Shown here one piece after another: positions 14,332 through 22,296 of a DNA stretch of 34,105 nucleotides. The stretch covers positions 1 to 34,105 of the forward strand of contig JAFSVF010000015.1 of assembly GCA_017450205.1 (NCBI GenBank), written 5' to 3'. This DNA comes from Bacilli bacterium. GTDB taxonomy: Bacteria > Bacillota_I > Bacilli_A > RF39 > UBA660. The notes under the pieces are model-generated. The model was not told where the DNA came from. It did no database searches and saw nothing but the letters and a program-made list of their open reading frames with translations. The first letter of the stretch is position 1. The number at the start of each line of letters is the position of its first letter. The position numbers and the translations under genes were made by a program.

Positions 14332-15284
14332 CTATATTTTTCACATTCATTATCAAGTGCTTCAAATAAAGCATCAACACTTTCTTCATCTTTAAGGCGA
14401 GCACCACTAGCAAATTTGTGTCCTCCACCATTAAACTTTTCTGCAACTTGATTAATTGGAATATTTCTACTTCTTATATTAATTTTATAAATCTTAGAAT
14501 TATCATCATATGATGAAAATGCCCAACATTTAAGTTCCTTTATAAAATTTAAATCATTTATCATATTAGAGGCAGTAGATGAATCTACATCAAACTCTTT
14601 AATTAAACTATTAGTAATTTTAATATATCCAAATCCATTTTTAGAAACCTTTAAATTACTTATTAAAAAAGATTCAAACTTTCTTTCTTTAATTGGTCTT
14701 TCATATAATTTGTTATATACACTCATAATATCAATCTTATACTTTTCCATAAGCATAGCAGCTAAATATAAAGTTTTAGGGCTTGTATAAGAAAGTAAAA
14801 ATCTATCACTATCAGCTACTATTCCTGCATATAGATTTTCTGCAATTTCTTTATTAATTTTTAATTTTGTATCAAATACAAAATCAGTAATCATTTGTGT
14901 ACAAGAAGCTGCAGTATCATCTACTAATTCTAAATCAGTAACACCTTCTTCACAGGGATGATGGTCAATCTTGATTGTATATTTAAATTCTTCCTTTTTA
15001 GGTCCATCAACTCTATCAAATCTAGGAACATCTAATATTATAAGTAATGCATCATTAAAACTTACATCTTCAGATATTTTATCTAGAATACCAAAGCATT
15101 TAAACTTTGATACTCCAGAACCGATAGCATAAACTTTCTTTTTTGGAAAGTTTAGTTTAATAATATCTCTAAGAGCTACTTCAGATGTAATAGCATCAGG
15201 ATCTGGTCCAATGTGTCTTGCAATTACAATAGTATCAAACTCTTTAATTTTCTTTAAAATTTGTTTGTGTATATTATCCATCAT
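14322..15284 (-). CDS. nrnA: DHH/DHHA1 phosphoesterase, NrnA-like
   Basis: The 320-residue protein belongs to the DHH-DHHA1 family that degrades short oligoribonucleotides, pAp or cyclic dinucleotides. Visible blocks are RHIGPDPDAITS (metal-binding His24, Asp28, Asp30), ILDVPR (Asp85), KIDHHP (the DHH triad at 107-109), the DDTAASCTQM segment, VADSDRF, and a C-terminal DHHA1 with FNGGGHKFASGA. The first block has DPDA where most relatives have DGDA, a small variation near the metal site. A GTG at 15290 lies inside the ribosome binding site (AGAGGTG); the ATG at 15284 or 15281 is the likely start. It follows ackA by 27 bases without a terminator, so they share a transcript. Whether it acts on nanoRNA, pAp or c-di-AMP cannot be decided here. 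Confidence 0.88.
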   Translation of the reverse strand: MMDNIHKQILKKIKEFDTIVIARHIGPDPDAITSEVALRDIIKLNFPKKKVYAIGSGVSKFKCFGILDKISEDVSFNDALLIILDVPRFDRVDGPKKEEFKYTIKIDHHPCEEGVTDLELVDDTAASCTQMITDFVFDTKLKINKEIAENLYAGIVADSDRFLLSYTSPKTLYLAAMLMEKYKIDIMSVYNKLYERPIKERKFESFLISNLKVSKNGFGYIKITNSLIKEFDVDSSTASNMINDLNFIKELKCWAFSSYDDNSKIYKINIRSRNIPINQVAEKFNGGGHKFASGARLKDEESVDALFEALDNECEKYRDE

Positions 15285-15311
15285 ATACACCTCTTTCTAT
15301 TCTTTAAAATA

Positions 15312-16487
15312 TTAGATTAAGTTATATGTATCTTCAGCAATCATTAATTCTTCATTAGTAGGAATTACATATACATCAATCTTTGAATCTTTAGTAGAAA
15401 TCTTAATTTCTTCTCCTCTTGTATTATTTGCTTTCTTATCTAACTTAACACCTAAGCATTCAAGTCTTTCACAAATCATTTTTCTTACAGGAATTGCATT
15501 TTCTCCTAAACCAGCAGTAAATGCAATTACATCTACTCCACCAAGTTCAACATAATACATTGCGATATAATCAACAACAGTCTTTACATATTTATCAACT
15601 GCTAGTTTACATCTTTCATCTCCTGCTTCAACTCCAGCCCATACATCTCTAAAGTCAGATGATTTACCAGAAAGTCCTAAAAAACCAGATTGTTTATTAA
15701 GTACATTAACTACTTCATCAATACTTAAATTTTCTTTATTAGCAACATATCCTAAGATAGATGGATCAATATCACCAGAACGTGTTCCCATCATAATTCC
15801 AGGAAGTGGTGTGAATCCCATAGATGTATCAATTGATTCACCATTTCTAATTGCACTTAAAGATCCACCTGATCCTAAATGACAAATAATAGCTTTATAA
15901 TTTTTACTTCCTTGAATTCTCTCAATTTGTTTAGATACAAAACAATGAGAAGTTCCATGGAAACCATATTTTCTAATCATTAAATCTTCATACCAAGAAT
16001 ATGGTACTGGATAAATATATTCTTCAGGATCCATTGTTTGATGGAATGCAGTATCAAATACAGCAACATTAACAACATTTGGAAGTGCTTCTTTAATAGC
16101 TTTAATTCCAAGTAAGTTAGCTGGATTATGAAGTGGTGCTAAATCACTAAATTTAACAATATCTTCAATTACTTCATCAGTAATAACTACTGATTTATTA
16201 TATTTATCTCCACCATGAACTACTCTATGTCCAACAGCTTCAATTTCACTTAAATCTTTTACAATTCCTAGCTTAACAATTCTATCAAGCATTATTTCAA
16301 CAGCTTCAGTATGATTCATCATATCTATATCTTCATGAATCTTTTCTCCATTGAATTTAATATTAAAGAAACTACCTGGAATAGTTACTTTTTCAAAATA
16401 ACCTGAAGCAATAAGTTCTTTATTATCCATTTCAAAAATAGAAAATTTTAAAGAACTACTACCACAGTTTACTGACATAATTTTCAT
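15312..16487 (-). CDS. ackA: acetate kinase (copy 1)
   Basis: Acetate kinase makes ATP from acetyl phosphate and ADP (reversible), the last step of acetate fermentation. The 391-residue protein has SVNCGSSSLKF at the start, the substrate-binding GHRVVHGG (Arg88), FDTAFHQTM (catalytic Asp145), RKYGFHGTSH (His177), MGTRSGDIDPS and the metal-binding TNEELMIAEDT near the end. All catalytic residues are present. It has a near-consensus promoter and is followed on the same transcript by the DHH phosphoesterase gene. A second, clearly divergent acetate kinase gene lies directly upstream. No phosphotransacetylase gene is in the window. Confidence 0.96.
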   Translation of the reverse strand: MKIMSVNCGSSSLKFSIFEMDNKELIASGYFEKVTIPGSFFNIKFNGEKIHEDIDMMNHTEAVEIMLDRIVKLGIVKDLSEIEAVGHRVVHGGDKYNKSVVITDEVIEDIVKFSDLAPLHNPANLLGIKAIKEALPNVVNVAVFDTAFHQTMDPEEYIYPVPYSWYEDLMIRKYGFHGTSHCFVSKQIERIQGSKNYKAIICHLGSGGSLSAIRNGESIDTSMGFTPLPGIMMGTRSGDIDPSILGYVANKENLSIDEVVNVLNKQSGFLGLSGKSSDFRDVWAGVEAGDERCKLAVDKYVKTVVDYIAMYYVELGGVDVIAFTAGLGENAIPVRKMICERLECLGVKLDKKANNTRGEEIKISTKDSKIDVYVIPTNEELMIAEDTYNLI

Positions 16488-16513
16488 AATTAAAATTCCT
16501 CTTTTCCGTTTAT

Positions 16514-16542
16514 ATTATACTAAAGTATAAGAATTCTCTCAA
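16514..16542 (-). promoter_or_regulatory. Promoter of ackA copy 1 with overlapping palindrome
   Basis: -35 TTGAGA (16542-16537), a 17-base spacer and a perfect -10 TATAAT (16519-16514): the best promoter in the window. A 16-base perfect palindrome TTATACTAAAGTATAA (16515-16530) covers the -10 and spacer and could bind a regulator. Confidence 0.85.
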
Positions 16543-16543
16543 C

Positions 16544-16567
16544 AAAAAAGAAGCTATTATGCTTCTT
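16544..16567 (-). terminator. Terminator of ackA copy 2
   Basis: A perfect 7-bp stem AAGAAGC/GCTTCTT (16567-16561 with 16554-16548), 6-base loop, followed by TTTTG; the upper arm lies in the last codons and the loop holds the stop codon. Confidence 0.85.
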
Positions 16568-17759
16568 CTTCAGTTGCAAGTTTATAAGTATCTCTTGCAA
16601 TCATTAATTCTTCATCAGTAGCAATTACATAAACAGGTACTTTTGAATCTTTAGAAGAAATAACTCCTTCTTTACCTTTTCTTGTAATTGTTTCTTCATT
16701 CTTTTCTTCATCTAACTTAATACCTAATGCATGAAGTTTCTTAATAGTTTCTCTTCTAATGATTGGATCATTTTCCCCACCACCAGCAGTGAATACTATT
16801 CCATCAACTTTACCATCAAGTTTAATGTAATATTGAGCTACATAATTAGCAATTCTTTGAGTATACATATCAATAGCTAAAACTACTTTATCTTCTTTAG
16901 CTTCATATGCTCTATCAATATCTCTTAAATCTGACATTCCAGCAATACCTTCAAGTCCAGATTCTTTATTTAATATTTCATTAATTTTTTCCGATGAAAA
17001 ACCAGTTTTCTTTTTAACATATTGAATTAATGTATGGTCAATGTCTCCAGAACGAGTTCCCATTATAAGACCAGCATTAGGAGTCATACCCATTGAAGTA
17101 TCAATACAATGACCTTCTTTAATAGCACTAATAGATGCTCCATTACCAATATGACAAATAATTAAATTTGGTTTTTTATTTTTAAGCTTTTCCATCATAG
17201 TTTCAGTAATAAACTTATGAGATAAACCATGGAAACCATATTTTCTTACATCATACTTAACATACCATTCATATGGAATTGCATAAAGGAATGCAGATGG
17301 TTCCATAGTTTGATGGAATGCTGTATCGAAGCAAGCTACATTAACAGCTCCAGGAATATTATCAACAAAAGCTTGAACACCAAGTAATCCAGCTGGATTA
17401 TGAAGTGGTGCTAAATCAGAAATTGAACTTATTTCCTTAATAACTCTCTTATTTAAGATAACACTTTTTGAATATTTGTTACCACCGTGAACAATTCTAT
17501 GTCCAACAGCTTTAATTTCATCTAATGACTTAATTACTTTTTGATCGATAAGGTCTTTAAGTAATAGTTGTACAGCTTCTTCATGATCTGCAAAATCTAT
17601 ATCTTTCTCTACCTTATTGTCTCCAATACGAATGCTATAAACTCCATCAGATAGACCAATTCTTTCGATTGTACCTTTCATTAGAAGTTCTTCTTTTGGC
17701 ATATCGTATAATCTGAATTTTAGGGAACTACTTCCCGCATTTACAGATAATATCTTCAT
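16557..17759 (-). CDS. ackA: acetate kinase (copy 2)
   Basis: A second full-length acetate kinase of 400 residues, with the same catalytic blocks as copy 1: SVNAGSSSLKF, GHRIVHGG, FDTAFHQTM, RKYGFHGLSH, MGTRSGDIDH and TDEELMIARDT. The two proteins agree in the motifs but differ widely elsewhere, so this is an old duplication or separate acquisition. The start at 17759 is chosen because GAGGTGAAAGT precedes it and SVNAGSS then falls at the normal N-terminus; a longer frame to 17810 would overlap the promoter. It has its own promoter and terminator, so the two copies can be regulated separately. One copy could prefer another acid such as propionate or butyrate, but nothing in the sequence proves this. 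Confidence 0.95.
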   Translation of the reverse strand: MKILSVNAGSSSLKFRLYDMPKEELLMKGTIERIGLSDGVYSIRIGDNKVEKDIDFADHEEAVQLLLKDLIDQKVIKSLDEIKAVGHRIVHGGNKYSKSVILNKRVIKEISSISDLAPLHNPAGLLGVQAFVDNIPGAVNVACFDTAFHQTMEPSAFLYAIPYEWYVKYDVRKYGFHGLSHKFITETMMEKLKNKKPNLIICHIGNGASISAIKEGHCIDTSMGMTPNAGLIMGTRSGDIDHTLIQYVKKKTGFSSEKINEILNKESGLEGIAGMSDLRDIDRAYEAKEDKVVLAIDMYTQRIANYVAQYYIKLDGKVDGIVFTAGGGENDPIIRRETIKKLHALGIKLDEEKNEETITRKGKEGVISSKDSKVPVYVIATDEELMIARDTYKLATEEEA

Positions 17760-17782
17760 ACTTTCACCTCTATCTAGTTCAT

Positions 17783-17810
17783 ATAATAGCATAAAGATAA
17801 TAAAATGCAA
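17783..17810 (-). promoter_or_regulatory. Promoter of ackA copy 2
   Basis: -35 TTGCAT (17810-17805), a 16-base spacer and -10 TATTAT (17788-17783) with a TG extension (TGCTATTAT), directly after the thiI terminator. Confidence 0.6.
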
Positions 17811-17844
17811 GAAAAAAGACCTTAAAATAAATCTTTAAAGTCTT
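17811..17844 (-). terminator. Terminator of thiI
   Basis: Stem AAGAC/GTCTT continued by TTTAA/TTAAA with one C-A mismatch (17844-17834 with 17826-17816), 7-base loop, then a T run on the minus strand. It overlaps the thiI stop codon. Confidence 0.75.
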
Positions 17845-19030
17845 CTTTAATTTGTGAACTAACACCATTTTCTACTTTTATAACAGTTGAATTTTCAACA
17901 GCTTTTTTAACTAAAGCGTCATAATCTACATTTGATTCATATTCTTCACAAAGATGAATTTCTGGATTAATAACAGGATGCTTTGGTACAAAGATTGTAC
18001 AACAATCTTCAAAAGGTTCAATTGATATTTCATAAGTATCAATTGTTTTTGCAATATCAATAATATCATTCTTATCTAAACATGCAACAGGTCTAATTAC
18101 AGGCATATTAGTAACTGCATTTATAACTGACATACTAGTTAATGTTTGACTTGCAACTTGACCAATAGATTCACCATTAACAATACATTTACAATTATTT
18201 CTTCTAGCAATTCTTTCAGTAATTCTATACATCATTCTTCTCATTAAAGTAATTAGATAATCATGAGGTGCATTCTTTAAAATTGTTTCTTGAATTTCCG
18301 TAAAATTAATAACATGTATTTTTACATAATCAGAATATTCTGATAACTTTTTAGCTAACTTTATAACTTTATTTTTAGCATCTTCAGAAGTATGAGGAGG
18401 AGATTCAAAGTAAATAGCTTCAATTCTAACTCCTCTTTTCATTGCAAGATAACCTGCAACTGGAGAATCAATTCCACCACTTAACATAAGTAATCCTTTT
18501 CCTAAAGAACCAACTGGATATCCACCTAATCCTTTAACTCTTTCAAAATAAATATAAGATTGTCCTCTTCTTATTTCAACATTAATAGTTACTTCAGGAT
18601 TATGTACATCAACTTTAACACCCTTTTCATTTAATGTTCTAAGTACTACTCCACCAAGTAATCTACTAATTTCCATTGAATCTAATGGATAATTCTTATC
18701 ACTTCTTTTAGTTGCTACTTTAAATGTAGAAAAATCACTATCTTTAACTAAATCAGCTAAAGTTGATTTTAAAGTATCAAAGTCAGTTGTATCTAATTTA
18801 TAAGCAATATTAATTTCATGAATACCAAAAACTTTTTTTACCTTTTTAAGTAAGTCATCAAAATCATCTTCTAAAGATTCAATAAACATTCTTCCATGAT
18901 CATAAGTAATTCTTTTAGTAGAATCATTTAAAACTGTCTCAATATTCTTTCTTAAAATCTTAATAAAGAAATCAATATTATCTTTTTTAGTATTTAATTC
19001 AGCATATTTAATAATAATTACTTTTTTCAT
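17822..19030 (-). CDS. thiI: tRNA 4-thiouridine synthase ThiI (no rhodanese domain)
   Basis: ThiI adenylates tRNA U8 and transfers sulfur to make 4-thiouridine; in some bacteria it also serves thiazole synthesis. The 402-residue protein has an N-terminal ferredoxin-like/THUMP region (to about 165) and a PP-loop ATPase domain with LMLSGGIDSPVAGYLA. The conserved VNGESIGQVASQT and FEDCCTIFVPKHP follow. It ends there, without the C-terminal rhodanese domain of the E. coli enzyme, which is usual for Firmicutes, where a dedicated cysteine desulfurase (NifZ in B. subtilis) supplies sulfur. That partner is not adjacent. The start at 19030 follows GAGGTGCAAA; a longer frame to 19063 has no binding site. 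A weak promoter (TTGCAA, 17 bases, TAATAT with TG) may lie just after the preceding terminator. Confidence 0.95.
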   Translation of the reverse strand: MKKVIIIKYAELNTKKDNIDFFIKILRKNIETVLNDSTKRITYDHGRMFIESLEDDFDDLLKKVKKVFGIHEINIAYKLDTTDFDTLKSTLADLVKDSDFSTFKVATKRSDKNYPLDSMEISRLLGGVVLRTLNEKGVKVDVHNPEVTINVEIRRGQSYIYFERVKGLGGYPVGSLGKGLLMLSGGIDSPVAGYLAMKRGVRIEAIYFESPPHTSEDAKNKVIKLAKKLSEYSDYVKIHVINFTEIQETILKNAPHDYLITLMRRMMYRITERIARRNNCKCIVNGESIGQVASQTLTSMSVINAVTNMPVIRPVACLDKNDIIDIAKTIDTYEISIEPFEDCCTIFVPKHPVINPEIHLCEEYESNVDYDALVKKAVENSTVIKVENGVSSQIKEDFKDLF

Positions 19031-19080
19031 TTTGCACCTCAAATCACGTAAAGATATTAACATTTTTATTATATTTTTGC

Positions 19081-19112
19081 AACAAAATAAGCATAGTTAC
19101 CTATGCTTATTT
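19081..19112 (-). terminator. Terminator of the coiled-coil phosphoesterase gene
   Basis: A perfect 12-bp stem AAATAAGCATAG/CTATGCTTATTT (19112-19101 with 19096-19085) with a GTAA tetraloop on the minus strand, followed by TGTTG; it includes the end of the gene. Confidence 0.88.
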
Positions 19113-21032
19113 TTTAGAATATTTATTTTTTAATAAATCTAATCTTTCTGCTTTAGTTAATTGTGAAGTATATATTTTTTGACCCTTATCTAAAGCTTTA
19201 TTTAACTTTTTAACTTTCTTCTTTTCTTTTTCACCCATTAACTCATAAGTTGCAGCATCCATTACACTTTCCATCTTTTCATGGAAATCAATACAACTAC
19301 TATCTTCTATTTCTAATTCATTCATTACCATTGTCTTAACAATCTCATGAATTCTATTTCCACTTGAAACAACTGCTACTTTTAAATTGCTTTCATTTTG
19401 TTCTTCTTTTTTACTATTTAAAAATTTTGGATGATTATTTAAATAATCTTTAAACTCTTCAATTCTTTCTCTTTTAAAAGTATCATAATATTTTGAAATA
19501 TCTTGAGATTCATTCTTTACTTGATTTTTTAAATATTCTTTAAATTCTTCAATTCTTGATTTTTTAAATTCTTTTAAGTAAAACTCTAATTTATTCTTTT
19601 CTTCTAAAGTCATAACTTTAGGGATTTCCTCAACTACTTCGATAGTTTCTTCTTTAGTTTCTACTACTTGAACATTTGAATTTTGATATTCTTCAAGTAA
19701 TTTCTTATATTTATTTAATTCATTTAATAACTCTTCGTTTTTATCTCTAAATCTTTTATTTTCTTCTTTAAGATTTTTATTATTTTTATTTATTTGTTTA
19801 TTAGATTCTAACACTCTTTTATTTTCATTTTCTAAGTTTTCAATTTTTATTTCTTTAGAAGCTTTTTCTTTTTTATAATTATTAACAACTTTAGCTAATC
19901 TTTCTTTTTCTTTATTAGCTTCTTCAAGTGAAGACATTAAACTATTATTAGTTAAATCTAATTTTTCATTTTCTAATTTTACTGTACTTAAATCATTTTG
20001 AGTTTTTTCTAATTTTTCATTTAAATCTTTTATTGTTGTTTCTTCTAAATTTCTATCTATTTGTTTATATGGATTCACAATAATACTATGACAATAATTT
20101 TCAACATTATCTACAGTTCTTCCCTTATACGAGATATTTCCTGCATTATGTACTAAAGTAACTTCTTTACCATTTATATAAGTAATATAATCTGATTCTA
20201 CTCTTGATAAATGACTATTATTATATATTAAATTCATAACGACAAATCCATTTAAAGTAGATGTTAAATCACTTGTAGTTGGTAAATTAATACTTATATT
20301 ACTTCCATTATCATAAAAATCATATCTATGAGGATGACCATTAAGAAATACTTCTCCACAAGTAGGCATTTCAATTCCAAAATTTTGAGATATTGTTTTA
20401 TTTTTTTTGACTAAATGTCTTAAAACAATATTTGCATCTTTAATCTTTATAATATTAGCAAAATAATTGGGAATAACTATATTATGTCTTTCTTTTCTAA
20501 TAACATCAATTGGATTAATCATCTCTTTATAATAAATTGAACTATCATGATCTCCACCAACTGCAATAGTTAAAATATCATTATCAAATGGATAATCTTT
20601 TAAAAATTTCTTTATTTGTTCAATACCAGCTTCGAATTCAGTTTCACCAAATCCAAAGTTACCATGAAGTAGATCTCCACCAATAAATATTAAATTAATT
20701 CCATTATTCTTAGCATATTCATAAGCCTTATGCACAACATCTAAATTTTGAAACTTACTTGTATAATGTAAGTCAGACATACAAAGAATTCTAACTTCTT
20801 TTTCATTAGGTTTTGTAATAATATTAGTTTCATGTAAATTACTTAAATCCTTGCCAGCAAAAGTATATTTAAATTTACCATCACTGTAATATTTTCTACT
20901 TAAAGTATAACCTGCATTTTCTAACTTATTAATTTCTTGATATAAATCTAAATCGTGTAATTGAAATTTAACAGCAAGCTCAGCAGCAGTCATTCCAGCT
21001 TTTATACTATTTAATAAATCCGTTTTTTCCAT
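19107..21032 (-). CDS. HTH-metallophosphoesterase-coiled-coil protein
   Basis: I do not recognise this 641-residue architecture as a named family. Residues 1-60 look like a winged helix-turn-helix (MTAAELAVKFQLHDLDLYQEI). Residues 80-260 are a calcineurin-like phosphoesterase with SDLH (Asp87, His89), GGD (118-120), GGDHD (159-163, where most relatives have GNHD), His206 and GHPH (232-235). Residues about 325-450 form a long coiled coil. Two near-identical units follow, RIEEFKEYL (493-501) and RIEEFKDYL (523-531), then an unknown C-terminal domain (about 545-641). There is no signal peptide or membrane segment, so it is cytoplasmic. The ATG at 21032 is chosen because the GTG at 21044 lies inside the binding site GTGAGGG. 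The smaller phosphoesterase at 5833-6711 shares the HTH-plus-phosphoesterase layout. The substrate is unknown. Confidence 0.82.
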   Translation of the reverse strand: MEKTDLLNSIKAGMTAAELAVKFQLHDLDLYQEINKLENAGYTLSRKYYSDGKFKYTFAGKDLSNLHETNIITKPNEKEVRILCMSDLHYTSKFQNLDVVHKAYEYAKNNGINLIFIGGDLLHGNFGFGETEFEAGIEQIKKFLKDYPFDNDILTIAVGGDHDSSIYYKEMINPIDVIRKERHNIVIPNYFANIIKIKDANIVLRHLVKKNKTISQNFGIEMPTCGEVFLNGHPHRYDFYDNGSNISINLPTTSDLTSTLNGFVVMNLIYNNSHLSRVESDYITYINGKEVTLVHNAGNISYKGRTVDNVENYCHSIIVNPYKQIDRNLEETTIKDLNEKLEKTQNDLSTVKLENEKLDLTNNSLMSSLEEANKEKERLAKVVNNYKKEKASKEIKIENLENENKRVLESNKQINKNNKNLKEENKRFRDKNEELLNELNKYKKLLEEYQNSNVQVVETKEETIEVVEEIPKVMTLEEKNKLEFYLKEFKKSRIEEFKEYLKNQVKNESQDISKYYDTFKRERIEEFKDYLNNHPKFLNSKKEEQNESNLKVAVVSSGNRIHEIVKTMVMNELEIEDSSCIDFHEKMESVMDAATYELMGEKEKKKVKKLNKALDKGQKIYTSQLTKAERLDLLKNKYSKK

Positions 21033-21045
21033 AATGTCCCTCACT

Positions 21046-21085
21046 AATTTGTTTTTTATAATAACAAATTTGTATAAAAAAGCAA
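21046..21085 (-). promoter_or_regulatory. Promoter of the coiled-coil phosphoesterase gene with flanking inverted repeat
   Basis: -35 TTGCTT (21085-21080), a 16-base spacer and -10 TATTAT (21063-21058) with TG extension. An 8-base inverted repeat AATTTGTT/AACAAATT (21046-21053 and 21063-21070) brackets the -10 and may be an operator. Confidence 0.5.
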
Positions 21086-21086
21086 G

Positions 21087-21111
21087 AAAAAAGTAGAACT
21101 AAGTTCTACTT
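21087..21111 (-). terminator. Terminator of the HPt/response-regulator pair
   Basis: A perfect 9-bp stem AAGTAGAAC/GTTCTACTT (21111-21103 with 21099-21091) with a 3-base loop and TTTTC after it; overlaps the response regulator stop codon. Confidence 0.88.
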
Positions 21112-21807
21112 TCTAAATTGAATTGTTTTTGCAACAATATTTTGTGCTGCTTCTTTACTAAATGGTTTTTGAAGTAAATCAACAATTTCATATTCAATTG
21201 TTATCTTATTAACAATATCTACATCATCTTCCCCTGATATTACAGAAATAGGTATTGATTTAAATAAGTTGTTTTTCTTAAAATAATCCAATACTTTATA
21301 ACCACTAGATATAGGCATTTTTAAGTCAGTAAAACATCCTACTATATCATTGTGATCATTTTCCTCAAGTAATTTAATAGTCTCATCACCATTATGAGCT
21401 ATTAATACTTCATATTCATTCTTAAATATTTTATATAAAAAGTTAGTTATAACAGGCGAATCATCAGCAACTATAATCTTTTTCATATTAGAATTCTTAG
21501 TAGCTTCAATTAAAGTAATAATATAAACTATTTTGTAATCTCCAATTGAACTTACTAATATTAAATCTTCTCCATTACCTTTAGTATAAATACCTTTATC
21601 TTTACTAAGTATTTTTACTACTGTTTCATTATAATTTGCTAATAAATTATTAATTTCTTTATATTCCTTTTTTATTCCAATAGTTGTCTTATTTCCTTTA
21701 TAGTTAATTGAATAAAGTGAATTATCGTCTTTATTTATTATATAAATATTTTTATAAAATTTAGCTATATCACTAGGTATAGTGCTTACTATTTCTTTTA
21801 TATCCAT
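21106..21807 (-). CDS. response regulator with C-terminal receiver domain
   Basis: The 233-residue protein has its receiver (REC) domain at the C-terminus (about 108-230). It has the acidic pair Asp115-Asp116 (VADDS), phospho-acceptor Asp161 (FTDLKMP), Ser191 (VISGEDD) and Lys214 (LQKPFS), so all phosphorylation residues are intact. The N-terminal 105 residues form an alpha/beta domain that I do not recognise (strands IYIINK, LYSINYK and DLILVSSI). There is no DNA-binding domain, so output is probably by protein contact. It follows the HPt gene by 19 bases and they share promoter and terminator. The ATG at 21807 is preferred over a GTG at 21816 inside the binding site. No histidine kinase is near. 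Confidence 0.85.
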   Translation of the reverse strand: MDIKEIVSTIPSDIAKFYKNIYIINKDDNSLYSINYKGNKTTIGIKKEYKEINNLLANYNETVVKILSKDKGIYTKGNGEDLILVSSIGDYKIVYIITLIEATKNSNMKKIIVADDSPVITNFLYKIFKNEYEVLIAHNGDETIKLLEENDHNDIVGCFTDLKMPISSGYKVLDYFKKNNLFKSIPISVISGEDDVDIVNKITIEYEIVDLLQKPFSKEAAQNIVAKTIQFRK

Positions 21808-21826
21808 ATTAACCACACCTAATAAA

Positions 21827-22183
21827 TTACATTCCTAAATATTGTTTTACTACTGTAATTATTCTATTAGCTTCTGCCATTAAAGCTGCATTATTAGCTT
21901 GAGCAAATGCTAAATCATTTCCTTTACCAGCAAGTTCATGTTGGTATGACATTTCAGCTAATTGAGTAAATCCTAAATATTTAGAATCACTTTTCATAGC
22001 ATGAGTTAGGATTCCATAGTTCTCCATGTCTCCTGTTGCAAGAGCATTAGAAATTGCAGGCATTCTAGTTTCTGACTCTTGAATAAAATCTCTAAGAGTA
22101 TCATTATACATTTCCATATCCCCCAACAACTCAAGCCCTTTGTTAATATCAATTCCATTGCTTGTTAAAATATTAGTATCCAT
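21827..22183 (-). CDS. stand-alone HPt (histidine phosphotransfer) protein
   Basis: This 118-residue protein is a single HPt four-helix domain. The start IDINKGLELLGDMEMYNDTLRDF is typical. The phosphotransfer motif is THAMKSDSKYLGF with His61, matching the family H-x-L-K-G/S-x-S-x-x-x-G pattern, with Met for Leu. A helix ending in YQHELAGKG follows. It would pass phosphate between a histidine kinase or receiver and a response regulator in the cytoplasm. A strong AGGAGG precedes the ATG. The receiver protein gene lies directly downstream, which marks it as the likely partner. Nothing in the window is a kinase. Confidence 0.83.
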   Translation of the reverse strand: MDTNILTSNGIDINKGLELLGDMEMYNDTLRDFIQESETRMPAISNALATGDMENYGILTHAMKSDSKYLGFTQLAEMSYQHELAGKGNDLAFAQANNAALMAEANRIITVVKQYLGM

Positions 22184-22206
22184 ACTTATCCTCCTATCAT
22201 AATTTA

Positions 22207-22235
22207 ATTATAATTTTTATTTATTTAATCAACAA
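22207..22235 (-). promoter_or_regulatory. Promoter of the HPt/response-regulator pair
   Basis: -35 TTGTTG (22235-22230), a 17-base spacer and a perfect -10 TATAAT (22212-22207), about 24 bases before the HPt ATG. Confidence 0.6.
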
Positions 22236-22270
22236 CAAATAATTATCATAGATTACTATTACTTTACACT

Positions 22271-22296
22271 AAAAAAGAATACTAAACGTATTCTTT
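22271..22296 (-). terminator. Terminator of the membrane protein gene
   Basis: A perfect 9-bp stem AAAGAATAC/GTATTCTTT (22296-22288 with 22282-22274), 5-base loop, then TTT on the minus strand. Confidence 0.87.

Noticed and set aside
21094..21106. GAAC-TAA-GTTC as an SOS box
   Set aside because: Three-base spacing instead of four, and it is the loop-proximal part of a terminator.
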